This document shows, in pieces, positions 17,081-25,165 of a stretch of 35,911 nucleotides of DNA. Each line of letters begins with the position of its first letter. The first letter of the stretch is position 1. Origin of the DNA: an uncultured bacterium (GTDB lineage Bacteria > Hydrogenedentota > Hydrogenedentia > Hydrogenedentales > CAILVY01); contig CALEDJ010000008.1 in NCBI GenBank assembly GCA_937951485.1, forward strand, positions 1-35,911, in the 5' to 3' direction. A program made the position numbers and the translations under genes. The notes under the pieces are model-generated. The model had not been told where the DNA came from and made no database searches. It saw only the letters and a program-made list of their open reading frames with translations.

Positions 17081-17540
17081 GGGTTACCTCCTTCTGCGCT
17101 TTTTGTCCCCCCCTGTCGGCCTGTGCGAGAAAGAACTGGATGGGGTAGTCATTGCCATCGAGCACCATCTGTTTCGCAAGGCGATGCTTGATGTTTATCA
17201 GTATGGGGGCCTTGAGATTCGTGCGCACCTTGTTTCGGTCCGCGGGCACCACCACCAGCGTGCCGATTTCCAGGTCCGCGACATCGGTCGCCGCCAGTTC
17301 GGTCAGATCGTGTTGCGTCAACTTCACCGTATAGTCCGGAACCACCTGCCGGGGGTCCATCAGAAGGAACGCCAGTTCCGGCGCCTCGGCGGATTGCAGC
17401 CAGGTCAGTTTGCTGTCGGGCGGACCGGGCAACAAGACAAAACGGCGATACTCCAGAAACCCGATGATGGGCTGAGTGAAAGTGATGATGGACTCCGGAT
17501 CAATGTCAATATCACCGAAGCGTGTCGTTTTCAATACCAT
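17061..17540 (-). CDS. fliW: Flagellar assembly factor FliW
   Basis: The 159-residue product matches FliW, the cytoplasmic protein that binds flagellin and antagonises CsrA. Family features: an N-terminal [21 protein letters not shown] with the typical GFxxYxxFVLLP continuation, [13 protein letters not shown], and LGTLVVVP-type strands before [15 protein letters not shown] lies about 6 bases before the ATG. It is the first gene of the minus-strand operon. The 235 bases upstream contain no clear sigma28 or sigma54 promoter, and only weak sigma70-like hexamers are seen. No flagellin or hook gene is in the window. Confidence 0.93.
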   Translation of the reverse strand: MVLKTTRFGDIDIDPESIITFTQPIIGFLEYRRFVLLPGPPDSKLTWLQSAEAPELAFLLMDPRQVVPDYTVKLTQHDLTELAATDVADLEIGTLVVVPADRNKVRTNLKAPILINIKHRLAKQMVLDGNDYPIQFFLAQADRGGQKAQKEVTHARSDA

Positions 17541-17775
17541 GCGCCGCCTCCAAGTCGGCCTGTCTCATCAAGTTTAGTATGCATTAAGGGCACAAAACGA
17601 AGCAAGCGAATTCGAGAACAAGGTCTGCCGCTGAAAACGGAGATGGTTGAAAGCGTCTGAACAAGCAGTTACAGTTGCAACCTGTTATTGACAATTCGTG
17701 GGTCGCAGGCGGATGTGACACCGTTTCGATGATCCGTGTCGGCATGGCGTTAGGACAACGTTCCGGGAGGATAAG

Positions 17776-19277
17776 ATGGTTTCAAGTCTTGAATTCCTTG
17801 GATTGCTTCTCGTGTCGTTCGGGGCGGCACAGGAAACTGCAATACCAATAGGACTGGACGCATACCGGCAGTGGCATTTATGGCCGATGCAGCGCATCGG
17901 GGTGCGCGCCTACATGCGAAGCACCTATGACCGAACCGGCGGCAACCGCTTCCGAACCCGTTGACCTGGACCTGGGCCGTGACCAAGGGCGCGGACCTGA
18001 TGTGGGTGCCGATCGGGTTGGAACGGTCTTTCCGGATGGCCTATACCCGCACACGCTATGGGACCGGCTACTATATTTATCACCTGTATCCGGAAGGACT
18101 GAGAACGTCGCGGCCTTTGCAGGCATGGGATGGGAACAAACCGCCGGACGCCGATGTGCTGGAATTGCTGAATCGGGCCGGTACGGATATCGCGCCCCCG
18201 GGCATTCCCACAAAAAGCGGCCGGGCCGAAATCAAGGATGGCGCAGCAGTGCGCGCACAACTGCAAACCGGGCCGTGACCTCGTTTTTCTCGACACGCGC
18301 GGGATTGAGGACAGCCCGGATCGGTCAGGCGCCTTTGTCGGCACTTCATTTATCTTCACGCGTGACGCCAACCTGCATACGCTGGAAGGCGATCCCCGGT
18401 TTTCCTTCGATGACAGCATGACGCCGCAGGCCTACGGAACCGGAACCGAGGAATGGGGCGGTGGCGGGGATTATTGGGGGGGGCGCACGATGACACTGCC
18501 GTTGGCCGGGCATCCCTGTGGATCGCCCAGAAGAGAGGCAGCGCTATGCGAAGAGGATATGATCCATTCAGCCTGCCGATTTCTTCCGGCCGATCTGTTT
18601 CCTTTCGGGCGGAATGCCAGGATTCATTTCGAGCACGGCGCGGTCAATCAGAGCGAGGAGGAATATGAATCAGTGACATACTGGTATGGCCGGCCCGGCG
18701 CTTCGCTGGTACTGACGGATGAACTGGATGTAGGCGATTTGGCGTCCGAAGCAGCCCACGATTACGTCTCGCCACTAACCACGGAACCGGAAATCTTACG
18801 AAGTCGCCATGAATGGGGCGTGGACCGGCGCAAACGCATTTATCTGCGTCAGCCAAGGCGACAGACGACTGACTATGTGGATTTCACATTCGACGCGGAG
18901 GCAGGCAAGGTCTACCACATCTGGTTGCGCGGACGCGCGATCTCGCGCGACACAGACCAGGATACAGTGTGGTTCCAGTTCAACGAAATTGGCAATACAT
19001 GGGGATATGGTATCTCGCGGGCGCGAACACGTGCGTGTTTTCAAATCCCCCCGAAGAGTTGGGGGCGACCCGGCATGAGGTGATCGTATCAGAGCGCAGA
19101 CTGCGCGAAGACGAGTTCGTCATCGGACCCCAATGGACCTCGGGCCGCGATGCGATGCGGGTGCGGCTGGTCTTTACGCCCGTTCATCGTCCGCTTTTCC
19201 CCGGGCATCCCATGCCGGAACTGGCCTGGAGCGAGTTGGGCTATCACGTCTACTGTTTCATCAGACCGGACGCATGA
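17776..19277 (+). pseudogene. Decayed DUF2961-like (GH172-type) secreted protein gene
   Basis: Four pieces of one protein are spread over alternating frames. 17776-17964 has a signal peptide and GVRAYMRSTYDRTGG; 17961-18278 has KGADLMWVPIGLERSFRMAYTR-type sequence; 18238-19083 has DLVFLDTRGIEDSPD, YGTGTEEWGGGGDYWGG and RFLPADLFPFGRNARIHFEHG; 18969-19277 has EVIVSERRLREDEF. The TGTE-x-GG motif and following blocks resemble DUF2961 proteins, some of which are GH172 glycosidases. Three frame changes (near 17955, 18260 and 19010) are visible, and the first two junctions also appear to lack sequence. GGGAGGATAAG still precedes the start codon. This is a clearly broken gene still in recognisable condition. 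Confidence 0.75.
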
Positions 19278-19350
19278 AAGAGAGATATGAGACGACGAGA
19301 TTTTGGCGCACGGCCCCACAGACGTTATCGCGTCTTGTCTGCAAAACGGC

Positions 19351-19386
19351 AAAAAGAAAAGGCGCCATTGCAAGTCAATCGCGCCC
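19351..19386 (-). terminator. Rho-independent terminator for tRNA-Leu
   Basis: On the minus strand, 11 bases after the tRNA CCA end, GGGCGC-N14-GGCGCC can fold and is followed by TTTTCTTTTT, a standard intrinsic terminator. Confidence 0.75.
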
Positions 19387-19397
19387 AATTACTTACA

Positions 19398-19484
19398 TGG
19401 TGCCCGAGGCGGGACTTGAACCCGCAACCCATTTCTGGGACTAGATCCTTAGTCTAGCGTGTCTGCCAATTCCACCACCCGGGC
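19398..19484 (-). tRNA. tRNA-Leu with anticodon AAG
   Basis: An 87-base class II tRNA with encoded CCA. The acceptor stem GCCCGGG pairs with CTCGGGC with one G-U. The D region GGTGGAATTGGCAGACAC is typical of tRNA-Leu. The anticodon stem CTAGA/TCTAG encloses the loop CTAAGGA, so bases 34-36 are AAG (plus-strand 19448-19450). The variable arm is CCCAGAAATGGG, and the T arm GCGGG TTCAAGT CCCGC is perfect. An A at position 34 is rare in bacterial tRNA-Leu (GAG is usual) and would need conversion to inosine to read more than CUU. A consensus-like promoter and a terminator flank it, so it appears functional. Confidence 0.95.
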
Positions 19485-19495
19485 ATCGATCCGTA

Positions 19496-19524
19496 ATTGT
19501 AATCCATCACCGAATAAGATGCAA
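19496..19524 (-). promoter_or_regulatory. Promoter of tRNA-Leu
   Basis: On the minus strand TTGCAT (19524-19519) and TACAAT (19501-19496) are separated by exactly 17 bases. The start site would fall a few bases before the tRNA 5' end at 19484. Confidence 0.7.
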
Positions 19525-19547
19525 ATCGCGCTTGAAATTCCCAGAGT

Positions 19548-19638
19548 TCGGAATGCGCATTGCGGACTGCGGAATGCGGACTGCGGACTGCGCATGTTGC
19601 CGATAAAGCCTGTCATTGCAAACGAAGTGAAGCAATCT
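19548..19638. repeat. Short GCGGA-type repeats and a REP-like element
   Basis: 19548-19594 is a degenerate tandem of GCGGACT and GCGGAAT units. 19611-19638 (TGTCATTGCAAACGAAGTGA then AGCAATCT) has ATTGC/GCAAT inverted ends. From memory it resembles a palindromic intergenic repeat seen in many bacterial genomes. The stretch lies between the tRNA promoter and the 3' end of the FG-GAP gene and contains no gene. Confidence 0.5.
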
Positions 19639-19722
19639 GAAACGCACGATGCCTTGGACAATACTTCAAATTACCTTCTCTATGGGTACAAAGCGTCGTC
19701 ATGCTCATATGACCTGGAGCAC

Positions 19723-21126
19723 TCAGAAGACGATGATATCAACGCGGCGGCTGTTGGCGCCGCCGGGGTGCATGAGGATGATGTCTTTCTTGCCATTATC
19801 ATCAATATCCACGGTCTGTGCGACGCCAAAGCCCGGCACATTGAGCGTCAGCCACGGCCGGGGCGCGATCAGACGCCCAGGGTCTCCGACATGGACGACC
19901 ACGGTATCGCTGGATTTTCCCATGGCAAGATCCAGATGTCCGTCGCCGTTGAAATCGCCCAAGGCATAGGCGACCTGCTCGCGGCCATCCGGGGCGTCCA
20001 TGAGGATGGATGAGGAATAGGCGGGTTTGTCACCATAGGCGGTTCCGTCGAAGAAATAGACTTCGGCATCAATGGCGAGTTTGCCGCGCAGGAAGAAATT
20101 GACGAAGTTTTTGAAACCGAGGGGAACGCTGATGAGCAATACATCCATCATGCCGTCATTATCCACGTCAACGATCTGCGGACTGGTGACGCCGCCGCGC
20201 ACATTGAAGATGGCGGTGGGCTTTTCCGGGTACTGGAACGGTTCCGAGGCGATGTAAATGTGGGTGACCGCCTGCATGTTGATGGTGCCTTTGGTCTGGG
20301 TGACGACGAGATCGGGAAAGCCGTTGCCGGTGATGTCGGCCATCTTGGCGGAAGAGTCCCATTTCTCCTGGACAAAGAGTGGAATCCGGTATTGTTTGTG
20401 GGCTGCCCAGTTCTCCCCGTAGAAAAAGTCAGCATATTCATCGCTCAGAAACGCCAGACCTTTCACCGGCGATGTTTCCATTTCAAATGTCTGTACGGCT
20501 GGGAATCGGTTAATGACATAGATGGTTTCGCCTCTGCGGATTTCTCCGGCCATGTCGCAGGGCAATAGTGCCAACCTCGTATCCCCGCGCCGAATTTCAT
20601 AGCCTTCGGCGACAGGGATCAGCCACTCCTCGATGCCGTCACCGGTCAGGTCCATCGCGGCATTCCTGAGGAAGATTGGTTCGCGGGACCGGTACGGCAA
20701 AAGCGAAGAGAACCGGTGCTTGGCGATTTGGCGCATCTCCCCGTCGCGATAACGGTAAACGCGGGCGCCGGCGGCATCCGCCGCCACCAGTTCCCTCGGC
20801 GGCATGCCATCCGTTTCTGCGAAGAACAACACGCTGACGGTGTCTGGCAGCGGCATGTGAATAGACGGCGCTTCGGGATATTGATACGCGGCATCTCCCA
20901 CAAAGATGAGCAGTTCCTTTTTCAGCGGGCGTGCCTGTTCATCACATGTCAACAGCAATATTTCGCGCACGCCGTCGCCGGTGATGTCCTCTGAGACGGC
21001 GTCCCAAACGTTGTGCGCCGCCTGCAGCACGCTGAGCCGGGGCGCGTCTTGTGCATCGGCGCTGATTGCGCCGACAAGGAGGGGCAGACACACAGCAATC
21101 GGTGGCAAGTATCGCGAAATGTTCAT
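19723..21126 (-). CDS. Secreted FG-GAP/VCBS-repeat protein
   Basis: A 467-residue exported protein with signal peptide (cleavage likely after ISADA). It has several calcium-binding FG-GAP/VCBS-type repeats: DITGDGVREILLL, DLTGDGIEEWLIP, DITGNGFPDLVV, DVDNDGMMDVLLI, DFNGDGHLDLAM, DIDDNGKKDIILM. Such repeats fold as blades of a beta-propeller and bind Ca2+ through the D-x-[DN]-x-[DN]-G loop. No catalytic domain is seen, so it is probably a cell-surface or secreted binding protein. It begins 9 bases after the stop of the protease gene on the same strand, indicating co-transcription. Confidence 0.85.
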   Translation of the reverse strand: MNISRYLPPIAVCLPLLVGAISADAQDAPRLSVLQAAHNVWDAVSEDITGDGVREILLLTCDEQARPLKKELLIFVGDAAYQYPEAPSIHMPLPDTVSVLFFAETDGMPPRELVAADAAGARVYRYRDGEMRQIAKHRFSSLLPYRSREPIFLRNAAMDLTGDGIEEWLIPVAEGYEIRRGDTRLALLPCDMAGEIRRGETIYVINRFPAVQTFEMETSPVKGLAFLSDEYADFFYGENWAAHKQYRIPLFVQEKWDSSAKMADITGNGFPDLVVTQTKGTINMQAVTHIYIASEPFQYPEKPTAIFNVRGGVTSPQIVDVDNDGMMDVLLISVPLGFKNFVNFFLRGKLAIDAEVYFFDGTAYGDKPAYSSSILMDAPDGREQVAYALGDFNGDGHLDLAMGKSSDTVVVHVGDPGRLIAPRPWLTLNVPGFGVAQTVDIDDNGKKDIILMHPGGANSRRVDIIVF

Positions 21127-21135
21127 GGGGATTCC

Positions 21136-23937
21136 TTAGGACATGCGGACCGGGCGAAAGGCGTCTTCGCCCAAAATATCCCGCACATAGGAACCGGCTT
21201 GACACAACTGAATGGCCCGAAGCAGTTCGGCAAATTCAATCCGCCAGTTCTGGTTGATGTAGTCGCTATTGTGAAAAAAACAGTCAGTGCGCGGACCGTT
21301 GCCCGTCGCATAGCCGTCTTCACTGCCGGACTGGCAATGGTACTCGTCGGTGTTGTAGAACTGCACCACGCGCAGCAATTCCGACAGCGAAATGCGCCAG
21401 TCGCCATTCGTGTCGGCGCTGTGGGGGCGGTCCGCGCCGGTGGGGTCGGTACCCGCCGCCACTTCCTCGCCATCCGGCACGCCGTCGAAATCGGAATCGG
21501 CGCGATTGGGGTGTGTGCCCAGCAGGTATTCTTCCATGCTGGTCAGCCCGTCGCGATCCGGGTCGCCATCCGCGCCGTTATCGCCGGTGGGATCGAGCGG
21601 GTCCAGCCCCGTTGCGATTTCCCAACCATCCGGCAGGCCGTCGCCGTCGGTATCGGGATTGTTCGGGTCGGTGCCGTAAATGAACACCTCGTCCACGTCC
21701 GGGATGCCGTCGCCGTCAGTGTCCAGTTCCGCGCACAGCAAGGCGCTGCGGAACGCGGTCGCCACATAGTCCATCGGGGTGCCCCAGCCGGCGGAAAGGC
21801 CGACCAGTCCGCCCTGGGCCGACAGGCCCAGATAGGTGACGCGAACCACGCCGTTGAAAAATAGTTCCACCTGGAAACTGTTGCTATTCGATGGAGAATA
21901 ATCGCCAGCGCTGCTGTATTCCGGCACATCGAGAAAGGTAACGACCAACCGGTCGTCCCGTTGGCGCCACGATATGCGGCCGCGGGCGGCGGGATTCAGG
22001 TCCGTAAAAAGCGCCGAGATGCGCGGAATGGCGAAATGATTGACCAGTGACGCCGTATAGGTGGCATCACCGAAGGTGAAGGTGATGTAGCCGTTGCCGC
22101 CGACAAAAATCCGATCATACGCCCGGCCGTACAGCATGACCCGGGCATCACCCTCCAACGCAATTTCCGCATAGGCGTCATCCCCCAGTGTCAGCACGGT
22201 GTCTCCGGTCGGATCGCAAGGGAATACATCGGCGCTTTCCTGACAGAGGCTGTAGCCGTCCGGCCTGTCAAGCGGAATGAAAGTCAACTGCAAATTATCG
22301 AGATCATTCGGGTCGCTAATCGCGTTGTACAACTTGGTGAAATAGTCAGGACGTTCTGTGGTGTCGAAACTGTAACAGTCCCCTGTATTGTCGTCATAGG
22401 CGATGTTTCCGGCGTCGTCCACGGCTTCCACCGAGAAATAATAGGTGACCTGCGGGAGCAAGCCCGTCAACACGACCCGATGTTCCGTCGCGCGCAGACC
22501 GCTGCGTTCCTGCCACAGCACATCGCAGTTCACGCCATATCTGGCTGTGACGGCAGCAGGTTCGTCGGTGTTGAATTCGATAACCGCCTGCACACTGCCG
22601 ACGCCGACCACCCGAACGTCGCTGATCGCCGGCGGTGCGCAATCCATAAGGGCATCCGCTGTAACCGTATTCGGCGCTCCCGTGCCGTCGTCTGCATCCT
22701 CATATACCACCCACAGCGTATCGCCTTCAGTGCCCTCCAGAATGCCGTTGCCCGGCAGGGGGATTCCCGTCTGAATGGCGATGCTCCCGTTGAATCGGCC
22801 GTCGCCGTAAGGTTCCGGCGCAAGCAGCACCGTTTCCTGGTCGCCGCTGCTGGTAAACGCCGTAACAGGCGCCTGCGCTTGCCCGGCGAGATCCGCGTCT
22901 GCAAGAAACATCGCGATTGTGTCGTCGCAGCGGTAGGCGCGCTTATCCAAGGTCACCGTGCCTGCGTATGGCACAACTGGCGGCAGAAACTCCGTGAACG
23001 TAAGCGATTTGCTGACATCCTCCCCGCGTCCTCCGTCGTTCGGCACCACATTGCTCACAAAACAATTGCCCCGGCTGAGATAATCCGTTTCGCCCCTCAC
23101 AAGCACCCCTTCCACGACGCCGGTGACGGCGTTAAAGACGGCGGACCCGGAATTGCCCCCGTAGGTGTCGAGATTCGCAACGAAAAAGCCAGGGCTGTTG
23201 TTCGTGCGGACCACGGTATTGTTGCCAAAGGCGATCTTGACGGGCAATCCGGCAGGGTGGCCAATCACCCCCACATTTGTTCCGACGGCGATTTCCCCTT
23301 CCCGGCGGACCGGCAACGGTCTGGCGTTGGGCGCAGTGATGGGACGATCCACCTGGACCACGCTGTAATCATATACGGATGTGCGCATGCGACCCAGCAC
23401 CGCAATCCCTGAATAAACCTGGTCCGCCTGGAAGGTCAGGACCGGCGTGCTGGCGTCAAGCATGACGAAGCCGAAGACGAAATAGGTGTTGAGCAGGTCG
23501 GATGTACTGTAACAGTGCCCCGCAGTGACAACAATGTCCGGTCCCACCATGAACCCGCTGCAAAACGCGGCCACGGGCTGATCCCCAAACGGTTCCTCCG
23601 CGCATGCCGGCAATCCGAACTGGGTGTACGCACCGGGCGACAGCGTATAGGTGCCGTTGGCATTGCGGGTCATCCGGGTGGTCCGAATCAGAGCGCAGGT
23701 GGACGCCGTCCACTGGCGTATGTCCGGGTCGGATACTTGATACAGGTCCAGGCGGTCGTCTTCCCCATAGATAACCTTCGGCGCAGCCGCGATAGGCTTC
23801 CAGGGAATATCCGAAATTTCAGTGCGCGATACTTTTCGGTCATCCGCGGCGGCCGTCGCCATGACAGCAAACACGACGAGTGTGACGAAATACGTCGCCG
23901 TGCAACGCGCTCTTTTCAGCGCAAAGCCGATACACAT
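21136..23937 (-). CDS. Secreted V8/trypsin-like serine protease with Fn3 and calcium-binding repeats
   Basis: 933 residues. The signal peptide covers about the first 31 residues. The protease domain (about 75-310) has the full triad: His141 in VVTAGHC, Asp190 in VYDYSVVQVD and Ser263 in YGGNSGSAVF, the GNSGS form typical of V8/glutamyl endopeptidases. An Fn3-like domain follows (VQAVIEFNTDEPAAVTARYG to YYFSVEAVDDAGN), then a beta-rich domain around 600-740. Next come thrombospondin type 3-like Ca2+ repeats (DTDGDGIPDVDEV, DTDGDGLPDGWE, DSDFDGVPDGEEV). The end holds two copies of an ADxNGDWRISLSELLRVVQF-type segment, perhaps a surface-attachment tail. A weak ribosome-binding site precedes 23937. 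It is co-transcribed with the FG-GAP gene. Confidence 0.87.
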   Translation of the reverse strand: MCIGFALKRARCTATYFVTLVVFAVMATAAADDRKVSRTEISDIPWKPIAAAPKVIYGEDDRLDLYQVSDPDIRQWTASTCALIRTTRMTRNANGTYTLSPGAYTQFGLPACAEEPFGDQPVAAFCSGFMVGPDIVVTAGHCYSTSDLLNTYFVFGFVMLDASTPVLTFQADQVYSGIAVLGRMRTSVYDYSVVQVDRPITAPNARPLPVRREGEIAVGTNVGVIGHPAGLPVKIAFGNNTVVRTNNSPGFFVANLDTYGGNSGSAVFNAVTGVVEGVLVRGETDYLSRGNCFVSNVVPNDGGRGEDVSKSLTFTEFLPPVVPYAGTVTLDKRAYRCDDTIAMFLADADLAGQAQAPVTAFTSSGDQETVLLAPEPYGDGRFNGSIAIQTGIPLPGNGILEGTEGDTLWVVYEDADDGTGAPNTVTADALMDCAPPAISDVRVVGVGSVQAVIEFNTDEPAAVTARYGVNCDVLWQERSGLRATEHRVVLTGLLPQVTYYFSVEAVDDAGNIAYDDNTGDCYSFDTTERPDYFTKLYNAISDPNDLDNLQLTFIPLDRPDGYSLCQESADVFPCDPTGDTVLTLGDDAYAEIALEGDARVMLYGRAYDRIFVGGNGYITFTFGDATYTASLVNHFAIPRISALFTDLNPAARGRISWRQRDDRLVVTFLDVPEYSSAGDYSPSNSNSFQVELFFNGVVRVTYLGLSAQGGLVGLSAGWGTPMDYVATAFRSALLCAELDTDGDGIPDVDEVFIYGTDPNNPDTDGDGLPDGWEIATGLDPLDPTGDNGADGDPDRDGLTSMEEYLLGTHPNRADSDFDGVPDGEEVAAGTDPTGADRPHSADTNGDWRISLSELLRVVQFYNTDEYHCQSGSEDGYATGNGPRTDCFFHNSDYINQNWRIEFAELLRAIQLCQAGSYVRDILGEDAFRPVRMS

Positions 23938-24215
23938 ATGGAATCTCTGCCGGGTTTTCCGATTGCTTACAGTAACAAATTGATCGTCTGCGCCATGCCC
24001 ATATCCAATGATACCTTAAAACTGTCTGAAAAGCCGAATCGCTCCACCTGTTTTGACCCGGTATTGTCCTGTTTGGTTCTGCAATGACACAAGATTCTTA
24101 TCGTTGTGATCGAAGTGGCGCGCCCACAATCGGTACCCATCATGACACCACTTCTGCGGTGTAACGCATCGTCATAAGACGCTGCGCATCCTCACCCATG
24201 CGAAGCCGGGAACAT

Positions 24216-25097
24216 TCAGATAGCGATGGTGGCGCATCCATTGCGAACGGCGGCTTTGCCGTCGGCATTGAGCACCTTGAAGTGAACGTCCTGGACGTCT
24301 CCACGCTTGATGCGCGCCAATACCTGCACGGTGATATTGGTGTTCAAGAGAACCATGCCGGTGAAGCGGCATCGCAGCGCCCGTGCGCGTCGGGGATCGT
24401 TGTCGGCCTCTTGTTGAATGATTTCCCGCAGGGCATGGGCCAGAGTGGCGGTGCCCTGATAGATGGGACCGGGAAGCCCCACCATGCGCGCGAAGGCTAT
24501 GGAGGAATGGATGGGAAAATGGATGTCGGCGCAGCCGTCATAGATATGCGCCGCGAGCGGCCCGATATGGATGATTTTTTCCCATAGCGGACCGTTGTTT
24601 TCACGAATTTCTGCCGGGTCGGGCGGGAAAGGATCCGTGCACCGCCTGGCCCCGGAACATGAAATCCCGCGAATCATCGCGCCGGTGCGTTCGACGAAAA
24701 CGAGATTGCCGGAGCGGTCTGTGGCCCGGTATTCCAGGATCATGTGCGCCCCCGCACGATGCGGCAGGATGGCATTGACTTCCCCCTCGATGCGCAGGTC
24801 TTCTCCAGGGAGCATCGGGCGGAACCACTCGATCATCTCGGTGTAATGCACCTGGCGGGCGGCGGCTTCCGGATTGGATTTCAGGCCGGGCCAACCCCGT
24901 GGAAAATCCGAGGAGAGGCGCCAGGTCAGGGCGACGACGAGCATCGGCGGCGCGATAATGCCTTCAGGGCGCGAGTCATCCAGGTGCCAGGGATTGAGAT
25001 CGCCGACGCCCGCCGCGTAATTCATGATCATGCGGGGGGTGACGGTAATCGTGGCCGGCATACATTTGCAGCCGACATCTTCCGTGTTGATTTCCAT
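24216..25097 (-). CDS. MaoC-like double-hotdog hydratase/dehydratase-family protein
   Basis: 293 residues with two hotdog-fold halves. The N-terminal half has VTPRMIMNYAAGVGDLNPWHLDD, the region where MaoC/FAS1_DH-type enzymes carry the catalytic Asp and His (here D..NPWHLDD), then the IIAPPMLVVALTW helix. The middle carries the MLPGEDLRIEGEV strand, and the C-terminal half has IYQGTATLAHAL and the closing strands VLNADGKAAVRNGCATIAI. Relatives hydrate enoyl-thioesters. The second half keeps HFPIHSSIAFARMVGLPGPI, resembling a second active-site helix. It lies 68 bases downstream of the dehydrogenase homologue on the same strand. The substrate is unknown. Confidence 0.75.
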   Translation of the reverse strand: MEINTEDVGCKCMPATITVTPRMIMNYAAGVGDLNPWHLDDSRPEGIIAPPMLVVALTWRLSSDFPRGWPGLKSNPEAAARQVHYTEMIEWFRPMLPGEDLRIEGEVNAILPHRAGAHMILEYRATDRSGNLVFVERTGAMIRGISCSGARRCTDPFPPDPAEIRENNGPLWEKIIHIGPLAAHIYDGCADIHFPIHSSIAFARMVGLPGPIYQGTATLAHALREIIQQEADNDPRRARALRCRFTGMVLLNTNITVQVLARIKRGDVQDVHFKVLNADGKAAVRNGCATIAI

Positions 25098-25165
25098 TCG
25101 TATCCTTCTTTCCCATGCAATCGCGTACTGCGTCTCTTATCCTGAGTGTTGGCGGCCCATCGGTG

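Noticed and set aside
19449-19661. Small minus-strand frame ending ARVVELADTLD
   Set aside because: This sequence is the well-known false translation of a tRNA-Leu gene.
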